Source: Stigmatella aurantiaca (GTDB taxonomy: Bacteria > Myxococcota > Myxococcia > Myxococcales > Myxococcaceae). From it: a DNA stretch of 64,000 bases. The notes beneath the pieces are model-generated. The model was not told the DNA's origin. It searched no databases and saw only the letters and a list, made by a program, of their open reading frames with translations. Each line of letters starts with the position of its first letter. The stretch's first letter is position 1. Shown here piece after piece: positions 26,341 to 37,090 of this stretch. Where the stretch lies: positions 992,001 through 1,056,000 of the forward strand of contig NZ_FOAP01000001.1 of assembly GCF_900109545.1 (NCBI RefSeq), in the 5' to 3' direction. Position numbers and translations under genes: made by a program.

Positions 26341-27644
26341 TTACAGGACGCCGCGGGCCTTGAGGTCCAGGTAGCGGTTGACGGCGGCGAGGCTCAGTTC
26401 ATCGGGCTGTACATCAATCATCTGCACGCCGCCGCGTCCCACCTTGGCCTTGAGCGTCTCCCGGTCCGAGAGCAGCTCGGAGGCTACCGCGTGCTGGAAG
26501 GCCTCCTCGGGCCCCGGGGGAGCGGTGCGCAGCAGGGACTGCAGGGCGGTGTCCTTCACCGAGAGGCACAGGGGGACGTGCCGCCGGGCCAGCCGGTGGA
26601 GCGGGTCGATCATCGTGGCGGCCTGCTCTTCGTCCAGGAAGTCGGTGAAGACACACAGCAGGCTGCGCCGGTGCAGCCGCAGGTTCAGCTCCTTGAAGAG
26701 CGCCAGGTAATCCACGTACGTGAGGCTGGGGGTGGCCGAGTAGAGCGTGTCGACAATCTTCCGGTACTGCCCTCGCCCGGCCATGGGCGGCAGGTAGGCC
26801 TTCACCCCGTCGGCGAAGAGGGCCAGGCCCACCCGGTCCCCGTTGCGCACCGCCACGAAGGCCAGGAACAGCGCCGCGTTCACCGCATGGTCCAGCTTCG
26901 TCAGCTCGCCCACGCGCGCCGCCATGGAGCGGCCCGCGTCCACGCAGATGAGAATGGATTGGGAGCGCTCGGACTCCATCACCCGGGTGACGGGCTTGCC
27001 CCGGCGCGCCGAGGCCTTCCAGTCCACCTCTCGCACCGAGTCGCCCTGGGCGTAGTCGCGCAGGCGGGCGAACTCGCTGCCCTGGCCGTCCCGCCGCAGC
27101 TTCCTCAGGCCCAGGTTCACGAAGTCCAGCGCCGCCCCCGACAGCAGCAAGCGGCTGGCCCCCCGCAGGTCCGGGAACACCGAGACGCTCCGGGCCGCCG
27201 GGTACGCCCGCTCGTGGAGCACGAGCCCCAGCGGGCCCCGCACCCTCACGCGCACGTCCCCGAAGCTGAACTTGCCGCGCTGCGCGGGCACCACCCGGTA
27301 CACCCAGCGCGTCTGGCTGTCCGGGGGCAGGCTCAGCGGCGCCTCCTCGGGCGTCGCGGCGAAGCCCTCGGGCACGTCGTCCCTCACGCGCACCTGCACC
27401 GTGCGCCCGGAGCGGTGGATGAGCCGCACCTCCACCTTGTTGGAGACGCCCACCGAGAGCTTCTGCGGTAGCTCCCGGTGCACCTCCAGGCGTACCCCCC
27501 GCGCCAGCAGGACATCCAGCACCGCCAGCGCCAGCGCCAGCCCGTCCAGCGCCAGCACGAGGCCGCCCAGGCCCGGCGAGAAGCCCGCCGCCATCATGGG
27601 CAGGGCCAGCACGGCCAGCAGCACCCACAGGCGCGGGGTGGGAA

Positions 27645-27648
<4 letters not shown>
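26341..27648 (-). CDS. DUF58 domain membrane-anchored protein
   Basis: A 435-residue protein. Two transmembrane helices (about 8-50) are followed by a beta-sandwich region and the DUF58 signature GSEFARLRDYAQGDSVREVDWKASAR near residue 200. A von Willebrand A-like domain with CVDAGRSM (a degenerate MIDAS) follows. DUF58 proteins are the usual partners of MoxR AAA ATPases, which remodel vWA-containing complexes. It is the last gene of the five-gene operon and overlaps the MoxR gene by four bases. Confidence 0.9.
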
Positions 27649-28639
<991 letters not shown>

Positions 28640-28643
<4 letters not shown>

Positions 28644-29932
28644 GACTCCTCGGGGGAAGCGGCGGGTGCGCGGGACCCGGTGGGCAAGAGGCGGTGGCGC
28701 AGCCCGGCGGCGCGCGTGGCGAGCCGCACGAGCTCCTTGTCGGTGGTGGGCCCTTCGGCCTGGCGCAGCAGGGCGCGCAGGCCCTGGGCCAGGTCCTTCC
28801 GGCCCCGGGCGGCGAGTCCCTCGGCGACGGCGGGGGCGGGCGTGTGCGCGGGCAGCCCCGCCATGAGGGCCAGCTCCTGCGTCACCTCGCGGGTGATGAG
28901 CTCGGCGGCGAAGGCGTGGTGCCGCCCCTCGCGGTAGAGCCGGCTCATGGCGAACAGCGCGTCCGTGGCCCCCACGCGCAGGGCCTCCGGTGGCGGGCGG
29001 GGACGGCCGAAGCGCTTCAGGGACACCGCCCAGAAGCCCACGCCCAGCAGCAGCTGCGCCACGGCGAAGTGCAGGCCGTAGCGCCGCGCGAAGTCCACCA
29101 CCGAGCGCTCGTTGCTGAAGCCGTGGTGGAACTCGCTGAACTCGAAGGGGCCCGGGCCCCCCAGCGCGCGCAGGGCGCTCAGCCAGAACTGCGCGTTGTC
29201 CGCCCGGGCCAGCGCCTGGTTCATGGCGAGCTCGGGCGCGCCCAGCACCAGCACCCGGCCCAGGCCGTAGGGCACCACCGCCGCCACGGGGCGCTCCAGC
29301 TGCGCGTCCACCAGCAGCGGCACCGCGCCCGGGGGCAGCTCCAGGTACGCCTGCACCTTGGCCTCCACGCGCTCGGTGCCCAGCGTGTAGGGCGTGGACA
29401 GGGGCGGCACCAGCGTGCGCATGGGCAGCGAGGTGTCCGCCTTGGAGAGCTTCACCTCCAGCGCGTCCAGGAGGGGGTTCTCCCGGGAGCCCCAGGGCAC
29501 GAGGACGAGGCTGTGGCCCGCCTCCACCCGGCGGAGCAGCGCCGCGCGCTCATCCGCGTTCAGCTCCGCGGAGTGCAGGGCGCGCAGGCCCTCCTGGGGC
29601 ACCTCCTCGTCCTCCAGCCCCTCGTCCCGCTGGGTGGCCAGGCGCGTCTCGTCCGGGTCCGCCTCGTAGGCGCCCTCCACCTCCACCGCCAGCAGGAGCA
29701 GGGTGGCGGGGGAGTCCGCGTCCAGCAGCTGGAGGTCCATGGCGCGGCGCCCGGGCGCCATCCCGCTCTCCTGGAGCAGCAGGTAGAGCGCCCGGGCGCC
29801 GTTCTCCGAGGCACGGTACGTGGAGAGGGTGTCCGCGAAGTCTCCCCGCGCGGCCCCGCGCAGCAGGAAGCCGCCGAGGATGACGGCGAACAGCAGCCCG
29901 CCCACCACGAGCACCGGGAAGCGGTCACGCAC
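28640..29932 (-). CDS. DUF4350 domain membrane protein
   Basis: A 430-residue protein with an N-terminal transmembrane helix (PVLVVGGLLFAVILGGFLL). A DUF4350 domain (STYRASENGARALYLLLQESG, SLVLVPWGSRENPLLD and a GATase-like core) lies at about 40-270, and a second helix near 295-315. GTG 29932 is the best start: it gives an eight-base overlap with the preceding gene, while the ATG at 29983 would overlap by 59 bases. DUF4350 is found almost only in MoxR/DUF58/DUF4129 operons; its biochemical role is unknown. Confidence 0.85.
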
Positions 29933-31778
29933 CGGGAGCCTCCGGGACCGCGGGGGCGGTGAGCAGCGGCTGGGTGAGGGCACGGAAGGCCTGGTAGCCG
30001 TCCGGGCCCACCGGCAGGTTGCCGTACCAGGCGAAGTCGAAGCGGCGCGTCAGCTCCCGGAAGGGGGCCCGCCACTCGCTGCGGCCCTTGAACTGGCGCA
30101 GGTAGTCCCAGTTGCTCAGGGTGGCGTCGTAAAGGATGGCGCCCTCGCGGTGCAGCCGGGACAGCAGGGCCAGGTACAGGCTGCGCACCGCCTCCCGGTA
30201 TTCGCCCCGCGCCGCCAGCTCGTCGGCCAGCTGGGCCCAGCCTTCCGGGGCGCGCGCCAGGGCACTCATGGGGTCCTTCGCGAGCGCTGCCGCATCCAGC
30301 GTGCTCACCTCGAGCTGGGCGCTCTCGTGGCGCTGCTGCTGGCGCAGGGCGCGCAAGAGCACCGCCGCGAGCACCACCACCACCGCCGCGATGAGCAGCA
30401 CCACCAGCCCATGGGCCACGGTCAGGCCGGCCGCGCCCGAGGACGGGGCCACGCGGGGCGCATCGTGGCGCTGCTTGAACAGCTCCTCCAGTACGCCGTC
30501 CAGCCACTTCATGAAGCGCTGCCACCAGTCCGGCGCCACCGGCGCCTCCTCCGCCGGGGCCTTGTCCTTGTGCGGGGTGGCCGAGAACTCCGGCCGGGAG
30601 AGGATGTCCCGGGCCTTCGCCGAGGCGGACCGGGCATCCGGGCGCGCGGATTCCAGGGCCACCGTCTCCGTGGCCTGCTCCAGCCCCAGCTGCAGCAGCT
30701 CCGTGGCCGCCTCGCAGTCCTCGTCCTGGTGGGCCTTCTTCTCCACGGCGTGCAGCAGCCGCTGGAACTTCTGCTGCTCGGCGGTGCTCAGGGCGGAGAC
30801 GGTGCCCTCTGCCTCCTCCAGCCCCTCGCTGCCGTAGTCACATTCCGAGGCCACCTCGCGGAGCCGCTGGAGCAGCTCCGGGCGCGGTGGCGGGGCTTCC
30901 GCCCTCGCCAGGGAAGGGCCCAGCACGAGGCCCAGGAGCACGAGCGCCCCGCTCCGGCCGGGGGCCCGCGCCGCGCCCCGGGCGGGGAGCTGCTGCACGG
31001 CGGCGAGCAGGTCCAACCCCTCCTGGCGCACGCGCCCGTCCACCAGGAGCAGCGAGGCGGTGGCCGCCTGGAGCGGCTCGAACAGGGTGAAGGTGAGGGC
31101 GCCCAGGAAGGTGAGCCAGACGGGGTTGTCGATGGAGGCGAAGCGCTCCGCGAAGGTGAGATCCAACGCCAGCAGCTGCCGGCCCATCCAGAACAGGACG
31201 TTGAAGGCGATGTGGAGGTTGCCGAAGGTGAGCACCATCGCCAGCCCCGTCAGCACGCGCACCCCCGTGGCGGCCCCCCGTGCGGGCCCCAGCAGCTGGG
31301 CGCACAGGCCATACAGGCGCAGCGGGCTGCCCACGCCCTGCATCATCGCGGCATAGCCCACCCGGTGCGCCGAGAGCAGCAGGTAGGCCAGGCCCAGGGA
31401 GAGCAGCAGGCTCAGGGGGGTGAAGACGAAGAGGTAGCCCACGGTGAAGAGGAGGCTGGGCGCCCGCTTCAGCGCGGCGCGCACGCTGGCGCGCACCGTG
31501 GGCTCCGCCTGGCCGAGCAGCAGCTCCTGGACGTGGTGGCAGGCGGCGCCCTGGAGGAGCCCCCGGAGCAGCCACGCCAGGGTGAGCCCCAGCGTGGGGA
31601 GGTTCAGGTCCCGCTGGCTCCGGGCCGCGTCCACGAGGTGCAGCACCGCTCCGGTGACGAGCGCGCCCGAGGGGAGCGTCAGCGCCCACACGCCGGCGGT
31701 GCGCGAGCACAGCCGCAAGGCGGCATCCATCAGGGCGATGGCGTTCCGGGGGCGCAGCTCAAGCGCGGAGACGGCCAT
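29925..31778 (-). CDS. Multi-pass membrane protein with DUF4129 domain
   Basis: A 617-residue protein. The first 250 residues hold about six transmembrane helices. The central part (about 285-410) is a charged soluble region. Another helix (about 440-465: GLVVLLIAAVVVVLAAVLL) precedes a C-terminal DUF4129 domain (GWAQLADELAARGEYREAVRSLYLALLSRLHREGAI, then TNWDYLRQ-like and LTRRFDFAWYG). DUF4129 is a regular member of MoxR operons and related to the C-terminal part of transglutaminase-like proteins. Here a DUF58, a MoxR and a DUF4350 gene follow. Confidence 0.85.
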   Translation of the reverse strand: MAVSALELRPRNAIALMDAALRLCSRTAGVWALTLPSGALVTGAVLHLVDAARSQRDLNLPTLGLTLAWLLRGLLQGAACHHVQELLLGQAEPTVRASVRAALKRAPSLLFTVGYLFVFTPLSLLLSLGLAYLLLSAHRVGYAAMMQGVGSPLRLYGLCAQLLGPARGAATGVRVLTGLAMVLTFGNLHIAFNVLFWMGRQLLALDLTFAERFASIDNPVWLTFLGALTFTLFEPLQAATASLLLVDGRVRQEGLDLLAAVQQLPARGAARAPGRSGALVLLGLVLGPSLARAEAPPPRPELLQRLREVASECDYGSEGLEEAEGTVSALSTAEQQKFQRLLHAVEKKAHQDEDCEAATELLQLGLEQATETVALESARPDARSASAKARDILSRPEFSATPHKDKAPAEEAPVAPDWWQRFMKWLDGVLEELFKQRHDAPRVAPSSGAAGLTVAHGLVVLLIAAVVVVLAAVLLRALRQQQRHESAQLEVSTLDAAALAKDPMSALARAPEGWAQLADELAARGEYREAVRSLYLALLSRLHREGAILYDATLSNWDYLRQFKGRSEWRAPFRELTRRFDFAWYGNLPVGPDGYQAFRALTQPLLTAPAVPEAPGA

Positions 31779-32048
31779 CTACCGCTCCACCAGGACGCTG
31801 AGCAGGCGCAGGCCGATGAACAGGACCGCGGCGCTGGTGAGGGCCAGCAGCACGTTGCCCACCGTCCAGTCCTGGCGCGGCGCGGGGCCCTTGAGCACCT
31901 GCAGGCGCTGCTCCAGGCAGCGGGCGCAGCGGTTGATGCCCTCGAATTGAGTGGTGCATTCGCGACAGATGACGCGGCGGCACTCGACACAGACGCCGAG
32001 TCCGGCCCGATCCGGGTGATAGTGGCAGCGGCCCGAGCCTTGAAGCAT
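31779..32048 (-). CDS. Small B-box zinc-finger membrane protein
   Basis: An 89-residue protein. Residues 8-44 hold a B-box type zinc finger (CHYHPDR, GVCVECRRVICRECT, RCARC) with Cys/His ligands. A basic stretch is followed by a single C-terminal transmembrane helix (VGNVLLALTSAAVLFIGLRLL). Its stop touches the start of the DUF4129 gene, so it heads the five-gene MoxR operon. B-box fingers bind proteins; the N-terminus would face the cytoplasm. It may recruit MoxR or a partner to the membrane (inference). Confidence 0.8.
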   Translation of the reverse strand: MLQGSGRCHYHPDRAGLGVCVECRRVICRECTTQFEGINRCARCLEQRLQVLKGPAPRQDWTVGNVLLALTSAAVLFIGLRLLSVLVER

Positions 32049-32154
32049 GGGGCCAGCCTACGAAATCCCCTGGCCTCTGTCCCACCCGAGAGTGCCGGGC
32101 GCTCGTTTCCACCCGGGGCGGGGCTCCCGCTCCTTACTCTCAGAGGTACGGCAC

Positions 32155-32580
32155 ATGGGCATCAGCAAGGGCAGCGCGCAGTGGAATGGCGGTCTCAAGG
32201 ACGGCAAGGGCGTGATGAAGCCCGCGCACGCGCCGGAGGCCCCTTTCTCGTTGGGCACCCGCTTCGAGGGCCAGCAGGGCTCCAACCCCGAGGAGCTCAT
32301 CGGCGCCGCGCTCGCCGGGTGCTTCTCCATGGCCCTGTCCCTGGGCCTGGAGACGGCCGGGCTCAAGCCCACCCGCATCCAGACCTCCGCGGACGTGCAG
32401 CTCGACAAGCAGGGCGCGGGGTTCGCCATCACCACCATCGCCCTGACCACCGAGGCCGCCGTGCCCGGGGCCAGCAACGAGCAGTTCCAGAAGATCGCCG
32501 AGGAGACGAAGAAGAACTGCCCCGTGTCCAAGGCGCTCGCGGGCACGAACATCACGCTCAAGGCGTCCCTGGCCTCGTAG
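32155..32580 (+). CDS. OsmC-family peroxidase
   Basis: A 141-residue protein that fits the OsmC subfamily: N-terminal GSAQWNGGLKDGKG, the first catalytic cysteine in ELIGAALAGCFSMALS and the second in KKNCPVSKALAG. OsmC enzymes reduce organic hydroperoxides through a disulphide between these two cysteines. The start at 32155 matches the family's usual N-terminus; a longer open frame begins at 32047 but overlaps the divergent gene. Confidence 0.92.
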   Translation: MGISKGSAQWNGGLKDGKGVMKPAHAPEAPFSLGTRFEGQQGSNPEELIGAALAGCFSMALSLGLETAGLKPTRIQTSADVQLDKQGAGFAITTIALTTEAAVPGASNEQFQKIAEETKKNCPVSKALAGTNITLKASLAS

Positions 32581-32840
32581 TCCATCGAAGAAAGGCCGCT
32601 CAAGGCGCTTCGCTCACAGGGGCGAAGCGTCCTGGACTAGGCTTCTGGTCGCTGGCAATGAGAACGCACCGGGGACGGGTGGCTGAAATCGCTGCTCTTG
32701 AAGTGTCCCCAGCGGAGTTGGCTTCGGAGCCAGGAGACGCTCCGCGCTGGCCGGCAGCCCTGCGGGCCAGGGGCAAGAGCGTCAGTGGGCGAGCTGCATC
32801 CTGGGATGGAGAAGGGAGAGGGCTCGCTCCAGGTGGCTCC

Positions 32841-34028
32841 TTACTTGCCGCTGCCGTTGAACCCCCCGGTGCTGGGGCTGCCTCCGCTGGAGGTGTTTGT
32901 ACCCGTACTGAATCCACCGAGGCCGAAGCTGGTGAAGCCGCTGCTCCCGATGGAGCCAATACCGGTGCTGGAGGTGCTCGTACCCGTACTGAATCCACCG
33001 AGGCCGAAGCCGCTGCTCCCGATGGAGCCAATACCGGTGCTGGAGGTGCTCGTACCCGTACTGAATCCACCGAGGCCGAAGCTGGTGAGGCCACTGCTTC
33101 CGATGGAGCCGACACCAATGCTGGAGGGGCTCAAGCCCATGTTGAACCCATTGAGGCCGAAGCTGGTGAGGCCACTGCTCCCGATAGAGCCGACACCAAT
33201 GCTGGAGGGGCTCAAGCCCATGTTGAACCCATTGAGGCCGAAGCTGGTAAGGCCACTGCTCCCGATGCCGAAGGTGGGAAAGCCGCCTTGGCTGCCGAAG
33301 CCTCTTATCGGCGTACCGTGCGGTCCGAACCCAAAACGGCTGCCCGGAGGGGGTTGATTGAACATGGCATCGAAGCGGTCGAACTTCATGTGCGGACTGC
33401 GGCTCGCTCCGAGAAGCTTATCCCTCTCTTCTTTGATGAACCGGGCACGATCCTGTGCACTCAGAAGATAACCAGCGGCCCATGCTAGCCAATCGCGCTC
33501 ATTCCTGAGGTGTTTGGTTTCACGACGCGCGAATTTCTCGATGTTTTTGTCCGTCGCGGGGCGATAGAGGAGTTCCCGATTTCTCTCATAGAAATCCCCG
33601 ATGCTCCCAGCGGCCACGTTGGCATCTCCGAGCAGGCCCAAGCGACGGATGGCCTCTTCCATCATTGGGCGGATGGCCGCACCGACCGAGCCCCGTGGGG
33701 CTTGGCGAAGTACCGCCTCCGCCCGCTCCCGTTGGCCCAGTTGAGAGTTGTTCATGGACGCCCCTTGCGCGGCCTGTTTCTGAGCGGGCGCGCTGGCCCG
33801 GACCGCCGATGCGCTTGCAGGGGACCGCGGCGAGGGCTCAAAGACGTCTTGATGGAAGTTCGTCGCGGCCGCACGAGGGCTGGATGTGCCCTTCTGACTC
33901 ACGGTGGGCCTGTGCCCGGGGGCCATCGTTTTCTGAGTGTTCGTCGAGGCCGAGGCTGTACCGCGTCCGGCAGAGCGAGACACAGCACCGTGATTGGATT
34001 TGGGACCGCCAATGGAACCGATACCCAT
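32841..34028 (-). CDS. Hypothetical protein with five Gly/Ser/Phe tandem repeats
   Basis: An unrecognised 395-residue protein without a Sec signal. Residues 1-95 are Ser/Ala/Thr-rich and disordered. Residues about 95-215 form a charged helical domain (ERAEAVLRQAPRG, MMEEAIRRLGLLGD, IEKFARRETKHLRNERDWLAWAAGYLLS, RARFIKEERDKLLG). Residues 253-382 are five imperfect 24-27-residue repeats of the type GSIGSSGLTSFGLNGFNMG. The N-terminus (MGIGSIGG) itself echoes the repeat. The composition is like a phase-separating or fibre-forming protein and like effectors of signal-less export systems. A promoter was not found. Its lower GC repeat DNA differs from its neighbours. Confidence 0.75.
   Translation of the reverse strand: MGIGSIGGPKSNHGAVSRSAGRGTASASTNTQKTMAPGHRPTVSQKGTSSPRAAATNFHQDVFEPSPRSPASASAVRASAPAQKQAAQGASMNNSQLGQRERAEAVLRQAPRGSVGAAIRPMMEEAIRRLGLLGDANVAAGSIGDFYERNRELLYRPATDKNIEKFARRETKHLRNERDWLAWAAGYLLSAQDRARFIKEERDKLLGASRSPHMKFDRFDAMFNQPPPGSRFGFGPHGTPIRGFGSQGGFPTFGIGSSGLTSFGLNGFNMGLSPSSIGVGSIGSSGLTSFGLNGFNMGLSPSSIGVGSIGSSGLTSFGLGGFSTGTSTSSTGIGSIGSSGFGLGGFSTGTSTSSTGIGSIGSSGFTSFGLGGFSTGTNTSSGGSPSTGGFNGSGK
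32883..33272 (-). repeat. Five tandem ~81-bp coding repeats
   Basis: Within the gene at 32841, residues 253-382 are five units of GSIGSSG(L/F)TSFGL(N/G)GF followed by a variable NMGLSPSSIGV or STGTSTSSTGI ending. The fourth unit lacks three codons. Adjacent copies are almost identical at the DNA level, which points to recent expansion by unequal recombination or slippage. Confidence 0.9.
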
Positions 34029-34336
34029 GGAGCCTCCTGAGCGTTTCTAACAACAGTAAAGGCTGAATGAAGTCCTCGCCCAGAGGGGAGGCTCCCTTTG
34101 GCAGGGGCTTTTGTTAGGAACTCTAAATCAGGGGGGGATTGGCGCTCCATTATGAACATACGAGACTGCTGACTTCGCGTCTGTTCTGGTAGGGCTTATC
34201 GAAACCTCCCCGCCCAAGGAGAGGGCCGAGATAGGTTCTTCATCCCAACAGATATAGAGCCCGGCTACGGCGCTATCCTTGCGTCCCTGGGGCCGCCGCA
34301 TGCTGCGGCGGGCCCCTTCTCAATGGGGACACGTGG
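34029..34336. other. Intergenic region without visible gene
   Basis: This 308-base divergent intergenic region is less GC-rich than the rest. It must hold the promoters of the repeat protein (minus) and the serine hydrolase (plus). I see no clean -35/-10 pair; a TGGCAGGGGC stretch at 34100 lacks the -12 GC needed for sigma-54. Confidence 0.4.
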
Positions 34337-35410
34337 ATGTCAGGCCGTCACTTCGCATTGCTGGTACCTCTCTTGTTGATGGTCCTGCCGCTGGGGGCCC
34401 AGGCGGCCTCCGCGTCCCCGGAGCTGACGCGTCAGCTCGACGCCGTGGTGAGCGCCCGGCCCTTCACCGGGGCGGTGCTCATCACCCAGGGGGACTCGGT
34501 GCTGTACCGCGCCGTCCAAGGCAAGGCCGGGGACCGTGCGCTGACGCCCGACAGCCAGTTCGTCATCGCCTCCCTCAGCAAGCAGATGACGGCGGCCCTG
34601 GTCCTGCGAGAGGTGGACGCGGGGCGCCTCCGGTTGGACACCCCGCTCAAGAGGTACCTGCCCGCGCTCCAGGAGGAGTGGGCGGGTGAGGTCCAGCTCA
34701 AGCACCTGCTGAGCCACACCTCCGGTATCACGGCCCTGGATCAGCCTCTGCGGACTCGCCCGGGCGAGGCGTTTGCCTACTCCAACCTGGGCTATGAGCT
34801 GCTCGGCCAGACCGTGGAGCGGACTTCGGGCAAGCCGTTCGCGGCGTTGATGGCGGCGCTGTTCAAGCGGTGCGGCATGAGCCACTCCGCCGCGCCCCCG
34901 TCGGGCTCCTTCGCGGAGCTTCAGCAGCGGTTTCCGTTGCTGGTCCCTGGCTTCAGCGAGCAGCAGGACGGCACGCTGAAACAGGAGGAGGGCAGGCGGG
35001 AGGCCTCTGCCAACCCCTCCGGCGGCATGCTCTCGACGGTGGGGGACCTGGCGCGCTGGAATACCTGTTTGCACGAGGGCAAGTTGCTGAAGGCGGCCAC
35101 CTACCAAGCCATGGTGCGGCCCGCCCCCGGTGCGAAACGCGCGTACCGGTGGGGACCGCTGGAGTACGGCTATGGTCTCCAGGTATCGGAACACGACGGC
35201 ATCCTGGAGTTCAGCCACTGCGGCTACGTTCCCGGCTACATCGCGACGCTGCTGTACTACCCGCGCTTCCAGGTGAGTGTGGCCGTGCTGGAGAACACCG
35301 CTTGGCTGCCCGACAACATGGACCGCATCTTTCAAGTCCATGATGCGCTCCGCCGGCTGAGCCGCGCCTCGCTCGTGGGCGGCCCAGCGGCGGAAGTCTC
35401 CACGCCTTAG
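34337..35410 (+). CDS. Exported serine hydrolase of the beta-lactamase/class C family
   Basis: A 357-residue enzyme with a signal peptide (FALLVPLLLMVLPLGAQA). The family's catalytic features are visible: SxxK as S79-L-S-K82, YSN at 148-150 in AFAYSNLGYELLG, and a late HCGYVPGY in place of KTG. SHTSGI is also present. Such proteins act as D,D-peptidases, esterases or amide hydrolases; resistance to beta-lactams is not implied. Its last four bases overlap the convergent GH5 gene. Confidence 0.88.
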   Translation: MSGRHFALLVPLLLMVLPLGAQAASASPELTRQLDAVVSARPFTGAVLITQGDSVLYRAVQGKAGDRALTPDSQFVIASLSKQMTAALVLREVDAGRLRLDTPLKRYLPALQEEWAGEVQLKHLLSHTSGITALDQPLRTRPGEAFAYSNLGYELLGQTVERTSGKPFAALMAALFKRCGMSHSAAPPSGSFAELQQRFPLLVPGFSEQQDGTLKQEEGRREASANPSGGMLSTVGDLARWNTCLHEGKLLKAATYQAMVRPAPGAKRAYRWGPLEYGYGLQVSEHDGILEFSHCGYVPGYIATLLYYPRFQVSVAVLENTAWLPDNMDRIFQVHDALRRLSRASLVGGPAAEVSTP

Positions 35411-36990
35411 GGGATGAGGGGCGCGAGCGCGGGGGCGATCAGCGTCTGCTTCGCCTGCTGCACCGTCGTCCAGTCGTCCTGCAGCAGGCCGCCCGTGTCA
35501 TCCGAGTTGGGATTGAGCGACCAGAAGGCGAAGCTCATCCCGTTGTTGCTCAGGTAGCCCGTGAGCGTCTGGAGCCACAGCCGGTCCGAGTCCAGCTGCA
35601 GCTTCGTTCCGAACTCCCCGAGCCACACCGGGGCGCGGTTCTCCTTCACGAGGTAGCCCCAGGTGGCGTCCCACAGCGCCGGCAGGTTGGCCGGGTAGCC
35701 CGTGGCCCCCTTGTTCTGGAACCACGGCTGGGCGTAGACGCTCTCCGGGTAGTCGTGCGCCGAGTACACCAGGCGCCCCGCCACGTTGAGCCGCACCGGG
35801 AAGTCCCGCGCGCCGCGCAGGTTGCCACCCCACCAGTACCAGTTGTTCGCGTAGGTCTCGATGCCCTCCACGATGATGAGCAGGTCCGGGTTCACGCCGA
35901 GGATGGCGTTGCCCGCGCGCTCGGCGGCCAGCCGCCAGTCCGTGTCGAGGTTGCCATCGCCCCAGGTGGCCCGGCCGTGCGGCTCGTTGTGCAGGTCCAC
36001 GCCCACCACCGTGGCGTTGCCCTTGTAGCGCTGGGCGAGCATCTTCCAGTCGTCGATCCACGCCTGCTCCTCGGCGGCGCGGTTCGAGCGGTACCACAGC
36101 TCCGACTGGCTGCTGGCGTCCGGGCGGTGCCGGTCCAGCACGACGCGCAGCCCGCGCGTTCCCGCCGCGTCGATGATGCGGTCCATCACCTGCAGGGACG
36201 TGAGCCCGGCGAGCCCGGGGTTGAGCGAGGTGTTCAGGTACGCAGCGTCCGGGTACACGCCCGCGCGCAGCACGCTGTTGCTGTAGGGCAGGCGCAGCGA
36301 GTTGTAGCCAAGCGCCTTCACCTGATCGAGCAGGCTGCCCAGCGCGCGGCGATCCAGGCCGTAGGGGATGCGCGAGGGGCCCTCGAAGCCGAACCAGTTC
36401 ACGCTGGTGAGCCGCACCTTCTGGCCCGTGGAGGTGTAGAGGCTCGCGCCCTCGGTGTGCAGGTAGCCCGCGGCGCCGGGCGGATTCGAAGTGCCCCCGT
36501 CCGTGCCCGCGTCCACGCCGGCATCGGTGCCCGCATCCACACCGGCATCCGTGCCCGCGTCCACGCCCGCGTCGGGGGCCGGCTCCGTGGCGTACACCCC
36601 GTCCGAGGCACACAGGGAGAGCACCGCCCCGGGCTGGAAGAGGGCCTCGCACGAGGTGGCCGTTCCGCCGGGGTTCACGGCGCGCACGCGCACGCGGCTC
36701 CCCGCGAAGGACTGGCTGCGCGTCCACACGGTCACGTCCCAGCCCGCCTGGCTCAGGGCCGTCCACGCCCCTCCGTTCACCGATACATCAACCCGGGACG
36801 GGGCCGGGCTGGCGGTGACGCGCGCCTCCATCCACCAGTCATTGCTCGCCGTCTGCAGAAGGAAGGACACGGGGGCCGCCAACCGTTGTTCCCACCTTCC
36901 GCCTGGGGCTGCATCGGGCGCTGGAAGGCCTTCTCCGCAAGCGGCGGTCAGCAAGACTCCGCTCAAAATCACTCCCAACCTGCTCTTCAT
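35407..36990 (-). CDS. Lipoprotein glycoside hydrolase family 5
   Basis: A 527-residue enzyme with lipobox LTAAC (Cys18). Residues about 30-135 form a beta-sandwich expansin/CBM-like domain (VSFLLQTASNDWWMEARVTA, VSVNGGAWTALSQAGWDVTVW) that may bind cell-wall polysaccharide. A Thr/Asp/Ala/Gly linker (140-165) follows, then the GH5 barrel (about 175-525). The barrel has SVNWFGFEGPSRIPYGLD, NSLRLPYSN, LDRHRPDAS, the acid/base Glu336 in DLHNEPHG, SAHDYPES and the nucleophile Glu459 in WLGEFG. It is likely a surface-bound endoglucanase or mannanase. Confidence 0.88.
   Translation of the reverse strand: MKSRLGVILSGVLLTAACGEGLPAPDAAPGGRWEQRLAAPVSFLLQTASNDWWMEARVTASPAPSRVDVSVNGGAWTALSQAGWDVTVWTRSQSFAGSRVRVRAVNPGGTATSCEALFQPGAVLSLCASDGVYATEPAPDAGVDAGTDAGVDAGTDAGVDAGTDGGTSNPPGAAGYLHTEGASLYTSTGQKVRLTSVNWFGFEGPSRIPYGLDRRALGSLLDQVKALGYNSLRLPYSNSVLRAGVYPDAAYLNTSLNPGLAGLTSLQVMDRIIDAAGTRGLRVVLDRHRPDASSQSELWYRSNRAAEEQAWIDDWKMLAQRYKGNATVVGVDLHNEPHGRATWGDGNLDTDWRLAAERAGNAILGVNPDLLIIVEGIETYANNWYWWGGNLRGARDFPVRLNVAGRLVYSAHDYPESVYAQPWFQNKGATGYPANLPALWDATWGYLVKENRAPVWLGEFGTKLQLDSDRLWLQTLTGYLSNNGMSFAFWSLNPNSDDTGGLLQDDWTTVQQAKQTLIAPALAPLIP
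36496..36573 (-). repeat. Linker repeat DAGVDAGT
   Basis: Residues 140-165 of the GH5 lipoprotein are three copies of the eight-residue unit DAGVDAGT plus a partial copy. Such Asp/Ala/Gly/Thr linkers are common between domains of myxobacterial surface enzymes. Confidence 0.85.
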
Positions 36991-37090
36991 GTGACCTCCC
37001 GCTGGACGGGCCCGATGGCCTTCAGGATAAAAAGCTAAAGCTGCTATCCAGGAAAGTCACGTGAAGTCTGGAGTGGTGGTGTCCTCCTGT

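Noticed and set aside
32606-32630. Small hairpin after the OsmC gene
   Set aside because: GCTTCGC/GCGAAGC stem is not followed by a T run, so it is not called a terminator.
29820-33488. A 1222-codon plus-strand frame opposite the DUF4350/DUF4129 genes
   Set aside because: Long antisense frames are expected in high-GC DNA with G/C-rich third positions; the minus-strand genes have clear domains.
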